This document shows positions 25,542-35,264 of a stretch of DNA of 61,116 bases, piece after piece. How positions within the stretch are numbered: the stretch's first letter is position 1; each line of letters opens with the position of its first letter. The stretch covers positions 1 to 61,116 of the forward strand of contig CAJAQT010000013.1 in assembly GCA_903944165.1 (NCBI GenBank), given 5' to 3'. The position numbers and the translations under genes were made by a program. Origin of the DNA: an uncultured Methylococcaceae bacterium (GTDB lineage Bacteria; Pseudomonadota; Gammaproteobacteria; Methylococcales; Methylomonadaceae). The notes under the pieces are model-generated. The model had not been told where the DNA came from. It saw only the letters and a list, made by a program, of their open reading frames with translations, and made no database searches.

Positions 25542-26551
25542 GATGAAATCCTATGTATACCCACTGATTTGCGTATTTCTTGAAGAAAAGGCACGCTAAC
25601 TGCACGGGCTTTTTTTGCACCTTCTTGTAATTGCTCTTCAATATGTTCAGGTCTTTGTAGTAGTGCTTCGTAGCGTTCTCTAGCGGGGGCTAGGTGGTCG
25701 TTAAGATATTCAAATAATATTTTTTTCATATCTCCCCAGCCCATGCCATGCGCATAGTTTTCGCGCATTTGAGCCACTTCGTCAGGGCTGGCAAAGGCTT
25801 GATAAATACTAAATAAGGTACAGCCTTCGGTTGTTTTAGGCTCACCAGGGAGTAACGAATTGGTTACTATTTTATTAATTAATTTACGTAATTTTTTTTC
25901 AGGCTCAAAAAGAGGAATAGTATTTTGATAACTTTTGCTCATTTTTCTGCCGTCAAGCCCTGTTAAGGTAGCGCCATGCTCTTCAATCACAGCTTCTGGT
26001 AAAACAAAGTGTGAGCCATAAATATGATTAAAGCGTGCTGCAATATCGCGCGCCATTTCAATATGTTGAATTTGATCTTTACCTACAGGCACTTTATTGG
26101 CTTTAAACATTAAAATATCCGCAGCCATTAAAACAGGGTAACTAAATAAGCCCATTGTTATACCTTTGTCTGGATCATTCTCGCCAGTGTGCTCATTGTC
26201 AGCAACCGCAGCTTTATAAGCATGAGCGCGGTTCATTAATCCTTTTGAGGCCACGCAGGTTAAAATCCATGTTAATTCCATAATTTCAGGGACATCAGAC
26301 TGACGATAAAACACCGCATTATCCGTATCTAAACCTAATGCTAGCCACGTAGCGGCAATTTCAAAACTGGATTGTTGAACACGCGCAGGTTCTTGGCATT
26401 TTATTAGGGCGTGATAATCAGCAAGAAAATAAAAAGGCAACACTGAGGCTTCTTTACTTGCCGCAATAGCTGGACGGATTGCGCCAACATAATTACCTAA
26501 GTGAGGTGTTCCTGTGGTGGTAATGCCCGTTAAAACAATAGCTTTATTCAT
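25538..26551 (-). CDS. trpS: Tryptophanyl-tRNA synthetase
   Basis: TrpS charges tRNA-Trp. The 337-residue class I synthetase has the HIGH-like motif TGTPHLGNYVGAIRP at its N-terminus and the KMSKS loop GRKMSKSYQNTIPLF at about 200. VLMAADILMFKANKVPVGKD and Q-I-E-M-A-R-D after it are typical of the family. The start codon lies at the right end and the 280-nt region 26552-26833 carries its promoter. It is followed by the four-base-overlapping membrane protein gene. Confidence 0.95.
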   Translation of the reverse strand: MNKAIVLTGITTTGTPHLGNYVGAIRPAIAASKEASVLPFYFLADYHALIKCQEPARVQQSSFEIAATWLALGLDTDNAVFYRQSDVPEIMELTWILTCVASKGLMNRAHAYKAAVADNEHTGENDPDKGITMGLFSYPVLMAADILMFKANKVPVGKDQIQHIEMARDIAARFNHIYGSHFVLPEAVIEEHGATLTGLDGRKMSKSYQNTIPLFEPEKKLRKLINKIVTNSLLPGEPKTTEGCTLFSIYQAFASPDEVAQMRENYAHGMGWGDMKKILFEYLNDHLAPARERYEALLQRPEHIEEQLQEGAKKARAVSVPFLQEIRKSVGIHRISS

Positions 26552-26833
26552 TAGAGTAAGTAGATTTAAAAAAAGGAAAATTAACCTAAGATTACATCAT
26601 AAACACCGCGTAAAGTTAACGCCTAGTTTGTTATTAACGGTAACCGCCTAAGTAAAATACGCAATTGTTACAGTAGGTATACTCGACATTAATGATAAAT
26701 CAATTTGATTTATGGGGTGAGTGTTACTTAATAATGGTCGTTGCTTGTTGATGACATGCGTAAGCAGCGATGAAAAATTAAGGGAATGGGGGCTATTAAT
26801 TTAATGCGCGCTTGTTTATGGATGATTGTGAGG
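26552..26833. other. Intergenic region between feoC and trpS
   Basis: This 282-nt stretch separates the end of feoC from the trpS start, both minus strand. It must contain the trpS promoter and probably the feo terminator. I see AT-rich promoter-like sequence but no motif that I would assign and no gene. Confidence 0.4.
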
Positions 26834-27073
26834 TCATGACGACAAGGATGGCTGATCCAGCCATTCATACAGCTCCGTTAAGGTGGGGTCGCATTGACAG
26901 CATTGCGTTCCGCACGAGGCGGTCATCGGTAATTTTTGTAGCTGACCTTTACGAATCCATTTATCTAGCATACCGCGCAGGGTCTGTGCGTCTACATTAA
27001 AGTGAGTCATGAGGTCGCGAAGTGCTACACGCCGATGTTGCTGAAGATAAGTTCGTATATCAGAAAGGATCAT
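26834..27073 (-). CDS. feoC: FeoC-like ferrous iron transport regulator
   Basis: FeoC is a small winged-helix protein that accompanies FeoB. The 79-residue product has the expected helix-turn-helix, QHRRVALRDLMTHFNVDAQT then LRGMLDKWIRKGQLQKL. A cysteine cluster (CGTQCCQC) sits in the wing, as in FeoC proteins that carry an iron-sulphur cluster. It is the third gene of feoA-feoB-feoC, 11 nt after feoB. Confidence 0.8.
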   Translation of the reverse strand: MILSDIRTYLQQHRRVALRDLMTHFNVDAQTLRGMLDKWIRKGQLQKLPMTASCGTQCCQCDPTLTELYEWLDQPSLSS

Positions 27074-27084
27074 GGCACTGTGCC

Positions 27085-29394
27085 TTAATTAAGAGAGGGG
27101 GCGGGTGGTTGATTTTGGTTGGTTTTGCCTGTAAACCATAAGCCAGCTAAAACCACAGAAAATCCTAAAAGTAAGCTATTTATCCAATACAAAGAATAGC
27201 TTGGGTGTTGGCTGAAGGTCATAATCTGATAAAAAACGGTCGCGATTAAATAGCCCAGTCCTGTCGTCCATGCAACGACAAACAGCGTCCAGTTTAAGTT
27301 GGTTTCTTTAAAGATTGCCGCAGTCGCTGCAGTGCATGGCGCATAAAGTAATATAAAGAGTAAATATGCGAAGGCACCACTTTTACCATCAAAACTTCCT
27401 TGCATGGCAGCATAAGTGCTTGAGTTAACGTCGTTTTCTGCGGTTGCGACAGAAATATCAAGCCCTAAAGGATCGAGCGCACGTGCAGCAATTTGAGCAA
27501 GATTTGCAGGAATAGTGGCAAACGCAGCATTGAGTGTGTCGTAAAGAGCGCGTGCAGGTTCGGTGGGCGTGGAGGCTGTTAAGGCTTGTTGACTGTATAA
27601 CGTATTTAACGTACCCACAACGGCTTCTTTGGCTAAAATGCCAGTAAAAATACCCACCGTTGCGGGCCAATTATGTTCTTGAATACCCATAGGTTTGAAC
27701 AGTGGCGTAAGTTGTCGACCAATTTCACTTAATACCGAGGTTTGGCTGTTACTCTGACTAAGGCTGCCATCGGTGCCTAGCGCATTTAAAAAATTTAACA
27801 CCAACACCATAGGAATAATGACTTTACCGGCATTAACGATAAAACTTTTTAAGCGTTCCCAGGTGCGAATAAAGACACCGCTTAAGGTGGGTAAGTGGTA
27901 GGCAGGAAGTTCCATAATGAACGGCGACGATTCACCTTTTAATAAAGTGTGGCGCATAATTAATCCTGTAAAAACCGCCACGGCAATACCAAAAAGGTAT
28001 AAAAAAAACACGATATTTTGACCGTTCACAGGAAAAAAAGCAGCAGCAAAGAGTGCGTAAACAGGTAATCTTGCCCCACAAGACATAAAGGGGTTCATTA
28101 AATTAGTTAAAATTCGATCACGTTGATTATCTAAGGTACGCGTCGCCATAATGGCGGGCACATTACACCCAAAGCCCACGATCATGGGGACGAACGATTT
28201 TCCTGGTAAACCAATGATGCGCATGAATCGATCCATCACAAATGCAGCACGTGCCATGTAACCTGAATCTTCTAAGGCAGAGAGAAATAAAAAAAGGAAG
28301 CCTACAATGGGGATAAATGTGGCAATGACTTGCATCCCACCGCCAATACCTTGAGTAAGTAAAACGATCAACCATGCGGGCAAACCAGTGGGGGTTAATA
28401 CTGTGGCTAAGCCGTCCACTAATAAGGCGCCAGTGATTTGATCGAAGAAGTCAATAAAGGCACTGCCAATGTTTATGGTAAACATAAACATTGCGTACAT
28501 AACTAAAAGAAAAATTGGAATGCCAAGAAATCGATTTAAGACAATACTATCAATACGTGCGGTGGTGTGGCGACTTACTTCATTGAGTTTGCAAACCGCC
28601 TGCTGAGTAAGCTGATTAACAAAACCATAACGCGCATCAGCCGCAAGAATATCAATGTCATCTGCAGTGGTTTCTTCAATGTGCTGTTGTAACAAACAAA
28701 TAAGCTCCGCGTGTGCAGATCCTGCTAGTTGTTTGGCTAAGGTATCGTTTTCAAGACTTCTAAGGCTTAACCAGCGTAAGTCACATTGTGCGTGAAGGGC
28801 AAGGTCTTTTAATGGCACTGCTAAGCGAGTAATTGCTGCTTCAAAGGCGGGATGGTAGTAAAAGTGTGCGGTAGGAATAGGCTGGCTTAACGCCGCTGCA
28901 TTAATCGCTTCTTTAAGCTGCGTTAGGCCGCGTTGTGAGGCTGCGCTAATAGGTATAACAGGACAGCCTAAGGTGGTCGACAGTACCGTAACATCAATTT
29001 TAATGCCGCGTTGTTTAACCGTATCCATCATATTAAGCACGATAATCATGGGCACGCGCATTTCAATTAATTGAGACGTTAAATATAAATTTCGTTCAAT
29101 ATTGGCGGCATCAAGAATATTGATGATTAAATCCGCGTGTTTAGCTGCCACATAATCACGCGCAATTTTTTCGTCTAAAGAGACCTGATCGTCAGAAGCT
29201 TCTAAAGAATAGGTGCCAGGAAGATCAACTAATTCAATGATTTTATTAGCAAAGCGGTAAGTGCCACTTTTTTTTTCAACCGTAACGCCAGGCCAATTAC
29301 CTACCTGTTGTTTGGCGCCAGTAAGTGCATTAAATAATGTGGTTTTACCACAATTTGGATTACCAACAACACCTACAGTCAGTGTGTTCTTCAT
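27085..29394 (-). CDS. feoB: Ferrous iron transporter FeoB
   Basis: FeoB is the inner-membrane Fe(II) importer. The 769-residue protein begins with a G domain: GNPNCGKTTLFNALTG (G1), DLPGTYSLEA (G3) and LNMMD (G4). The membrane domain follows with two Gate regions. Conserved segments include DSGYMARAAFVMDRFMR, KSFVPMIVGFGCNVPAIMAT and LMNPFMSCGARLPVYALF. Length and order are typical of gammaproteobacteria. Its start overlaps the feoA stop by one base (TAATG). Confidence 0.96.
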   Translation of the reverse strand: MKNTLTVGVVGNPNCGKTTLFNALTGAKQQVGNWPGVTVEKKSGTYRFANKIIELVDLPGTYSLEASDDQVSLDEKIARDYVAAKHADLIINILDAANIERNLYLTSQLIEMRVPMIIVLNMMDTVKQRGIKIDVTVLSTTLGCPVIPISAASQRGLTQLKEAINAAALSQPIPTAHFYYHPAFEAAITRLAVPLKDLALHAQCDLRWLSLRSLENDTLAKQLAGSAHAELICLLQQHIEETTADDIDILAADARYGFVNQLTQQAVCKLNEVSRHTTARIDSIVLNRFLGIPIFLLVMYAMFMFTINIGSAFIDFFDQITGALLVDGLATVLTPTGLPAWLIVLLTQGIGGGMQVIATFIPIVGFLFLFLSALEDSGYMARAAFVMDRFMRIIGLPGKSFVPMIVGFGCNVPAIMATRTLDNQRDRILTNLMNPFMSCGARLPVYALFAAAFFPVNGQNIVFFLYLFGIAVAVFTGLIMRHTLLKGESSPFIMELPAYHLPTLSGVFIRTWERLKSFIVNAGKVIIPMVLVLNFLNALGTDGSLSQSNSQTSVLSEIGRQLTPLFKPMGIQEHNWPATVGIFTGILAKEAVVGTLNTLYSQQALTASTPTEPARALYDTLNAAFATIPANLAQIAARALDPLGLDISVATAENDVNSSTYAAMQGSFDGKSGAFAYLLFILLYAPCTAATAAIFKETNLNWTLFVVAWTTGLGYLIATVFYQIMTFSQHPSYSLYWINSLLLGFSVVLAGLWFTGKTNQNQPPAPSLN

Positions 29395-29633
29395 TACACT
29401 TTCTCGATAAGTAATGAGGCAGCTTCCGCTTTGCGTAAGGTCAAAGAAAAACCGCGCAGTTTAATTTCTATAGGATCGCCTAAGGGCGCAAAGCGTGTAA
29501 TGCTAAATAAGGTGCCAGGCGTAAGCCCCATGGCTAATAAGCGTTTGCGATAAGCTTTACCTGCTGCGTTAAAGCCAGTTATTTTGGCAAAATCACCGGT
29601 TTTTAAGTGGGTGAACTGAAGCTCTATGGACAT
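29394..29633 (-). CDS. feoA: Ferrous iron transport protein FeoA
   Basis: FeoA is an SH3-like partner of FeoB needed for iron uptake. The 79-residue product has TGDFAKITGFNAAGKAYRKR, LLAMGLTPGTLFSITRFAPL and GDPIEIKLRGFSLTLRKAEA, matching the family along its length. The ATG at 29633 is preferred because GAAGGA lies 5-10 bases upstream; the TTG at 29648 would overlap that site. A Fur-box-like sequence and a sigma-70 promoter are visible directly upstream. Confidence 0.92.
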   Translation of the reverse strand: MSIELQFTHLKTGDFAKITGFNAAGKAYRKRLLAMGLTPGTLFSITRFAPLGDPIEIKLRGFSLTLRKAEAASLLIEKV

Positions 29634-29649
29634 GGATAATTCCTTCAAT

Positions 29650-29704
29650 CAATAATCATTCTCATTTGTTAGTCAATTTATACTATTTTTTATGGTTCCG
29701 TCAA
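29650..29704 (-). promoter_or_regulatory. Fur-controlled promoter of feoABC
   Basis: On the minus strand a -35 TTGACG (29699-29704) and a -10 TATAAA (29677-29682) are 16 nt apart. Just downstream, TGAGAATGATTATTG (29664-29650) matches the Fur 7-1-7 core TGATAATNATTATCA at 11 of 14 defined positions. It covers the likely transcription start, so iron-loaded Fur would block transcription. This is the expected control of feo operons. Confidence 0.6.
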
Positions 29705-30020
29705 AAAGATATTAGTGATTGTGCCGTTATGCGTAAACTATTACATGCTATCACTTGCATATTGAACGCAAAAAAGAATGTGATAGAGCATTTTTTTACA
29801 TCTTATTTGTTCAAGTAAATTCATAATAGTTGTTATGGTTTTGTAAAATTGGCGTGTGTGTTAACAGTGTATCAAGCGCGTATTCTTTATTGATTTCACT
29901 GTGTCATGCAGCACTGTTATGGTGACGAATTTGGTAATCTATTTTCGTAACTATGATCATCACTAAAGATAGCGCCGAGATTATTTTGGCGAATTAGTTC
30001 ACTTTAATAAGGATAAAAAT

Positions 30021-30938
30021 ATGGCAATGTACCTCACTGAAAAATATATCAACCCTTTTACCGATTATGGGTTTAAACGTTTATTTGGCGAAGAGGCTCA
30101 TAAAGATTTATTACTAGATTTTCTCAACGAATTATTACGTGAAGAACAAGGTGAAATTAAAAACATAAGCTTTTTAAAAACCGAACAATTGGGCTCAACT
30201 GAAATAGATAGAAAAGCCATTTTTGACTTATATTGCGAAAATGAAAGGGGTGAAAAATTTATTGTTGAGTTACAAAAATCCAAGCAGAATTTTTTTAAAG
30301 ATAGGGCGCTGTATTACTCAACTTTTCCCATTCGGGAACAAGCGCAAAAAGGTGAATGGAATTATGAGTTGAAAGCGGTTTATACCATCGCCATTTTAGA
30401 CTTTGTATTTGATGAAGATAAAAATGAGCCTGATAAATATAAATATTTTGTAAAACTTAGTGACATTGACACCAATAAGATTTTTTATAATAAATTAACT
30501 TTTGTATATTTGGAGATGCCAAAATTCAAAAAAGAATTATCAGAAATAGATACGCATTTTGAAAAGTGGTTGTATGTGTTAAGGCATTTAGAAAAGTTAG
30601 ATCAAATACCACCTAAATTAACTGAGAAAATATTTAAACGCGTGTTTGACGTAGCTGAAATTGCAAAGTTTAACCGCGAACAATTGATGCAATATGAAGA
30701 CAGCTTGAAATATTATCGAGATTTAAAAAATTCCTTTGATACATCGAGGGCAGATGGTCGAAAAGAAGGTCGAAAAGAAGGTAGAGAAGAAGGTAGAGAA
30801 GAAGGTAGAGAAGAAGGTAGAGAAGAAGGGAAGCAAGAGCGTAATTTTGAAATTGCAAAAGTAATGTTAGGCGAAGGTTTTGATATAAAAATCATTATTA
30901 AAGTTACTGGGCTAACAGAAGAAATGATTTTGCAATAA
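30021..30938 (+). CDS. Rpn/PDDEXK_2-family nuclease with C-terminal GREE repeats
   Basis: The 305-residue protein matches the Rpn recombination-promoting nuclease/putative transposase family. Its start, NPFTDYGFKRLFGEEAHKDL, carries the family signature. IFDLYCENERGEKFIVELQK holds the D...ExK catalytic residues of the PD-(D/E)XK fold. From about residue 245 a run of two GRKE and four GREE units forms a highly charged helix, followed by a family-typical tail (KVTGLTEEMI). A good AAGGA site precedes the ATG. It is a lone gene. Such proteins are mobile and phase-variable in other bacteria; the role here is unknown. Confidence 0.85.
   Translation: MAMYLTEKYINPFTDYGFKRLFGEEAHKDLLLDFLNELLREEQGEIKNISFLKTEQLGSTEIDRKAIFDLYCENERGEKFIVELQKSKQNFFKDRALYYSTFPIREQAQKGEWNYELKAVYTIAILDFVFDEDKNEPDKYKYFVKLSDIDTNKIFYNKLTFVYLEMPKFKKELSEIDTHFEKWLYVLRHLEKLDQIPPKLTEKIFKRVFDVAEIAKFNREQLMQYEDSLKYYRDLKNSFDTSRADGRKEGRKEGREEGREEGREEGREEGKQERNFEIAKVMLGEGFDIKIIIKVTGLTEEMILQ
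30756..30839 (+). repeat. In-frame 12-bp tandem repeat in the Rpn-type gene
   Basis: Six contiguous 12-bp units are present: two of GGTCGAAAAGAA (30756-30779) and four of GGTAGAGAAGAA (30780-30827). A degenerate seventh unit follows (to 30839). Each unit encodes Gly-Arg-(Lys/Glu)-Glu. Copy changes keep the reading frame and would alter only the length of the charged helix. Confidence 0.9.
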
Positions 30939-31129
30939 ATGACACACGTTCACGCAAATAAGATAGCGGGTAGCTTGATCTTAATGGCTTGGTTAGTTAG
31001 CTTTAGTAACGGCCATTAACATTGCTGTAATGATAATTTTGTGTGCTTACGGTTAAAAAAAAGCTGCGCATCTTAATTTAATAATGATGCGCAGCTGTTA
31101 AGTATGAGTAAGGCTTTAATCTTCAGTGT
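30939..31129. other. Convergent intergenic region
   Basis: The Rpn-type gene and the broken glycerophosphodiesterase gene converge here. A hairpin with GCTGCGCATC (31062-31071) and GATGCGCAGC (31086-31095), a 10-bp perfect stem around TTAATTTAATAAT, is a good bidirectional terminator candidate. Confidence 0.55.
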
Positions 31130-32344
31130 TTATTTTAAATTCATGCAGTTTGCATAATAGGTCACTGTTGCCGACCAGTCTGAGAATATACCTATTACGC
31201 CTACATCTTTTGCTAATACGTCAAGCATAACCATTATGTCGCCATCTGTTTTTACGCCATTAACGACGGATTGGTAGTAATACGCATTGCTTTCAATTTT
31301 AGCTATTGGGCCTGAGCGCTCTAGTGTCCACGTAATAATTTTTAAACCAGCCGCTTTTAATGCTTTAGCATAATCTGAAGGGACAATTTTATTTTTAGCA
31401 TTTAAGCTAACTAATGCCCAAGTTGGTGGGGCAACAATTTTTACACCTTGGTTTACCATGTCGCTAATGCGTGCCGTGGCGGCTAAGACATCTTCTGGTG
31501 TGTTTAAATCTTCTAAGGCAACCGCTTGGTTTCCAAAGGCGGGTTCATTTTTTAACCAGTAAAGAACATCTTTGATATCGAAAGATTGTGGATAAACATC
31601 TTTTGGATTAACACCCGCTTCTTTATACTCATCAAGCATTTTTTGAGCATACATTTCTTGGGTGAAACCATCAAATGGCATAGGAACGCTGGCACCTTTT
31701 AATTCTGGTGTCATTTTTACGTTTAATTTTTTGAATAACGCGATACTTTCTTTGTGGGTCAATAGCTTACCGTTGCTTGCGTATAAATCAGTGCGCCAGT
31801 TAGCTGTTGAATCAAGATATTAGGCAAGGGTTTTTGCTTTTGAATTACCAGCGTCCATTTTGCCTTTTAGCGTTTTGAACTCAGCAACCGTGATGTCGCT
31901 AGTGCAACATTTAACATTAGCAAAAGGGGTATCACTGCTGTAATCAGGTTTAACAGAGCATTTTTCTGCTAATGGTGTGTCAAGAATATTGGTGGTGGTG
32001 TGTAAGTCACATTGTGAGTGACGGCAGACTAATTCTTTATCTTTTGTAAAGGTTACGTCACACTCTACAATACCCGCGCCCATTTTAGCGGCAGCTTTGT
32101 AAGATTGCTCTGTATGTTCTGGGAACTGCATGGCTGCACCACGATGACCAATTGAAAAGTTGGTTTTGTAAAAAGGTCCATTAGTACATTGTTGTAATTT
32201 TGTTTTTAATGTACTTTTAGCCATATCATCAACAAGAAAAAATGGTCTAGGTCCTAACTGAATTTTTTCATCAGCATGACTAGCTAGCGGTGATAGTAAT
32301 GCCGAAAATACGGCAGTAGCGATCAAAATTTGTATTAAACGCAT
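31130..32344 (-). pseudogene. Periplasmic glycerophosphodiester phosphodiesterase, interrupted by an in-frame stop
   Basis: The gene starts at ATG 32344 behind GGAGAC. A signal peptide ([20 protein letters not shown], cleavage near ASHADE) leads to the GDPD core, with [37 protein letters not shown] and later segments. A TAA at 31820-31822 interrupts the frame. Reading continues in the same frame through [15 protein letters not shown] to TAA at 31130, with coding quality on both sides. A single base change (probably GAA to TAA) explains the break. The halves together are about 400 residues, normal for this periplasmic type. The downstream part has no clear start signal, so the enzyme is probably lost. 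Confidence 0.8.
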
Positions 32345-32529
32345 GAGAGTCTCCAAAATAAATAAGGTTAAGTGTAAGCAAATTAGTCCGCCTACTTTTT
32401 TACTATAACAAACCAAATAAGTCGTTTTTATGTCAATTAGTAATTGACATAAACTGTATTGGGAGGACATTTAGCCCATGTACAGTACGTGCAGTTTGCC
32501 GCAGTGTGCTTTGGGTTGGTGTTTATTCG

Positions 32530-32558
32530 CTTTAGCTATTTAAATTAAATAGTTAAAG
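32530..32558 (+). promoter_or_regulatory. Hairpin in the moaA leader
   Basis: CTTTAGCTATTTA (32530-32542) pairs with TAAATAGTTAAAG (32546-32558) with a single G-T/U mismatch pair and a 3-nt loop. A second small stem, GCATTA/TAATGC (about 32579-32594), follows before the moaA ATG. It does not look like the Moco riboswitch. It may be a terminator-like or stabilising structure of unknown role. Confidence 0.35.
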
Positions 32559-32641
32559 CTGTTTTATGCCAGCTTAGAGCATTACTAATAATGCGTGAAA
32601 ACGCAGTAACTTTTTTACTTTACTGAATAACATAATCACTT

Positions 32642-33649
32642 ATGACAACAGGATTGACAACCGACCAATTAATCGATCGTTTTGGTCGCAAAATAACGTA
32701 TTTACGAATTTCGATAACTGATCGCTGTGATTTTCGTTGTGTGTATTGCATGGCTGAACAGATGGAATTTTTGCCTCGCGCAGCAATTTTGTCTTTAGAA
32801 GAAATTTACCAAATCGCTAAAGTGTTTACTGAATTAGGAGTAAAAAAAATTCGTATTACTGGCGGAGAACCTTTGGTTCGTAAGGGCGCTTTAGGATTAT
32901 TGCAGCAGTTAGGGCAGCTGGCTTCACTTGATGAGTTAGTGTTAACGACCAACGGCTCTCAGTTAGTTGAATTAGCCGAACCCTTATGTAAAGCGGGAGT
33001 TAAGCGTCTTAACATCAGTTTGGATACCTTAGATCCTATTAAGTTTAAGGCCATCACGCGAACGGGTAACTTACAGCAGGTGTTACAAGGAATTGAAGTC
33101 GCCAAAACACAAAAGTTTACCCGTATTAAATTAAATGCGGTTATTTTAAAAGATCGAAACCATCAGGAGGTGCCTGATTTAGTTAGGTTTGCTATTCAAC
33201 AAGGCATTGATATTAGTTTTATTGAAGAAATGCCGTTGGGAATTGTTGAGCAACATAATCGTGCAGAAGCTTATTATTCAAGTGATGACATTAAAGCTGA
33301 TTTAGCGAGGGAATTTTCTTTAGTACATACTGAAACTAAAACAGGTGGCCCCTCTGATTATTTTCATGTTGCAGGGACAACCACGAAGGTTGGTTTTATC
33401 TCGCCGCATAGTCATAATTTTTGTGGTAGCTGTAATCGAGTGCGTTTAACCGTTGAGGGGCGCTTATTGCTATGTTTGGGCAATGAGCATTCTATTGATT
33501 TAAAACAGCTTATGCGTAGAGAAGATTATCAAGAGGCAGATTTAAAGCAAGCCATTATTGATGCTATGTTAATAAAACCAGAGCGCCATGAATTTAATCT
33601 GCATGAGCAACCCGTTATCATGCGCTATATGAATATGACGGGCGGTTAA
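32642..33649 (+). CDS. moaA: GTP 3',8-cyclase (molybdenum cofactor biosynthesis)
   Basis: MoaA is a radical-SAM enzyme that rearranges GTP in the first step of molybdopterin synthesis. The 335-residue protein has the N-terminal cluster motif CDFRCVYCMAE (CxxxCxxC), the TGGEP motif (KIRITGGEPLVRKG), and TTNGSQL. The C-terminal second cluster is in FCGSCNRVRLTVEGRLLLCLG. It ends in the conserved Gly-Gly needed for catalysis. The partner moaC is not in the window. It is transcribed alone, 114 nt before rhlE. Confidence 0.96.
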   Translation: MTTGLTTDQLIDRFGRKITYLRISITDRCDFRCVYCMAEQMEFLPRAAILSLEEIYQIAKVFTELGVKKIRITGGEPLVRKGALGLLQQLGQLASLDELVLTTNGSQLVELAEPLCKAGVKRLNISLDTLDPIKFKAITRTGNLQQVLQGIEVAKTQKFTRIKLNAVILKDRNHQEVPDLVRFAIQQGIDISFIEEMPLGIVEQHNRAEAYYSSDDIKADLAREFSLVHTETKTGGPSDYFHVAGTTTKVGFISPHSHNFCGSCNRVRLTVEGRLLLCLGNEHSIDLKQLMRREDYQEADLKQAIIDAMLIKPERHEFNLHEQPVIMRYMNMTGG

Positions 33650-33763
33650 CTCGCGCAGGATAAAACAACAGTTGGCAGTTATAGCATTAGCTAAGCTAAG
33701 AAAGAAAATTCTCTTATATTTAGAGTATAGTATTTGTTTTTGTAGTAAATTTTTGAGGTATTA

Positions 33764-35071
33764 ATGTCTTTTAAACAACTCGGTTTAACCGAAGCACTTC
33801 TTACCGCTGTTGCCGAACAAGGTTACAGCATCCCCACACCTGTTCAACAGCAAACTATTCCACTGATGTTAAGTGGTAAAGATATTTTAGCAGGTGCACA
33901 AACAGGTACGGGTAAAACGGCAAGTTTTGCTTTGCCTTTATTACAACGTTTAGCGGAAGAAGTCGATTTTTCGCAGGGATCTCGTCCGGTCCGTGGCTTA
34001 ATTTTAACGCCCACCCGTGAACTAGCCTTACAAGTGTTTGATAGCATAAAAGCATATGGAAAATATATTCCGTTAACTGCAGAAGTCATTGTTGGCGGGG
34101 TAAGTGTGGGTATGCAAACGCGTAATTTACGTCGTGGTTGCGATATTATTGTCGCAACTCCAGGGCGCTTACTTGATCATGTTCAGCAACGTAATGTTAA
34201 TTTATCAAAAGTGGATATTTTGGTATTAGATGAAGCTGATCGTATGTTAGATATGGGTTTTTTACCTGATATAAAAAGGCTGATGGGCTTATTACCCAAA
34301 CGTAGACAAACGGTATTATTTTCTGCCACGATTGCTAATGGCATTAAAACGTTGGCAGCAGCCTTATTAAATAATCCCACTGAAGTTTCCGTTGCACGAC
34401 AAAATGCAACAGCAGACACGATAACAGAGCAGTTGTATGCGATTAATAAAGAGTATAAGCGTGAGGTGTTATCGTATTTAATTGGCAGTAATAATTGGCA
34501 ACAAGTATTAGTCTTCGTGCGCACAAAACATGGTGCAGATCGCTTACAAAAACAATTAATGACAGATGGTATTCGGGCCACTGCACTGCATGGCGATAAA
34601 ACTCAAGGTGCCCGTAATAAAGCCTTAGAAGCATTTAAGACCGGCAAGGTTTCGGTATTAGTGGCTACTGATATTGCTGCACGTGGCTTAGATATTGAAG
34701 ACCTACCGCATGTGGTAAATTTTGATTTGCCACAAGTTCCTGAAGATTATGTGCATAGAATTGGTAGAACAGGTCGAGCAGGCGCAACTGGCGTGGCGAT
34801 TTCTTTGGTGTGTCCAGATGAAGCGCGTTATTTAGCCGAATTGGAAAAGTTTTTAAAGCGGCAAATTCCACGTGTTGCAGATACTGGCCACGAGCCTATT
34901 TCATTAAATGTGGTGGATGCGCCTAAAAAAAATGCGCCAAATAAAACAACAGGCAATAAAGATTTTCGACACAATAAAAAAACGCAGCCAGTAGGAAAAT
35001 CGTCAAAATCACCTGATAATCTTGGTAAGCCAGCGGGACGTCGTGGTGCTGCTAGAAGTAGTAAACGCTAA
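33764..35071 (+). CDS. rhlE: DEAD-box ATP-dependent RNA helicase RhlE
   Basis: This is a 435-residue SF2 RNA helicase with all motifs in order. These are the Q motif region [22 protein letters not shown] (I), PTRELALQ (Ia), GG and [12 protein letters not shown] (II, in [14 protein letters not shown]), SAT (III), and [10 protein letters not shown] (VI). The C-terminal tail after residue 375 is basic and low-complexity, typical of RhlE. It probably helps ribosome assembly or mRNA turnover. A TGAGG-type site precedes the ATG. Confidence 0.93.
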   Translation: MSFKQLGLTEALLTAVAEQGYSIPTPVQQQTIPLMLSGKDILAGAQTGTGKTASFALPLLQRLAEEVDFSQGSRPVRGLILTPTRELALQVFDSIKAYGKYIPLTAEVIVGGVSVGMQTRNLRRGCDIIVATPGRLLDHVQQRNVNLSKVDILVLDEADRMLDMGFLPDIKRLMGLLPKRRQTVLFSATIANGIKTLAAALLNNPTEVSVARQNATADTITEQLYAINKEYKREVLSYLIGSNNWQQVLVFVRTKHGADRLQKQLMTDGIRATALHGDKTQGARNKALEAFKTGKVSVLVATDIAARGLDIEDLPHVVNFDLPQVPEDYVHRIGRTGRAGATGVAISLVCPDEARYLAELEKFLKRQIPRVADTGHEPISLNVVDAPKKNAPNKTTGNKDFRHNKKTQPVGKSSKSPDNLGKPAGRRGAARSSKR

Positions 35072-35264
35072 GCATTGCGTTATGCTGACTTAAAAAAAGT
35101 GATTAACTTAGTTTAAGCACACTGTTGATCTAAAGAAAAGTCTCTGCTCACAATGCTACATAATGATCACTGTGGGCAGTGATAAAGCATGAAAGGTGTC
35201 TTAAGCGTAAGGCAAACCAAGATAATGAAAAAAATAATAATAATTCCATTTTATAGGAGAGCTC
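35072..35264. other. Intergenic region between rhlE and the TPR-like gene
   Basis: No gene is present. A 7-bp hairpin, ATCACTG (35166-35172) with CAGTGAT (35177-35183), lies mid-region, with a weaker ATGCT/AGCAT outer pairing. The tail upstream of the next ATG is AT-rich with AGGAGAG as ribosome binding site. Confidence 0.4.

Noticed and set aside
30756-30839. CRISPR-like array
   Set aside because: Units are 12 bp, contiguous and in frame within a coding region; no spacers.
31130-31762. Second half of the glycerophosphodiesterase as its own gene
   Set aside because: Same frame as the first half, no ribosome binding site, and it lacks the catalytic N-terminal motifs.
32471-32641. Moco riboswitch before moaA
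   Set aside because: The leader is short and its hairpins do not show the expected multi-stem core.
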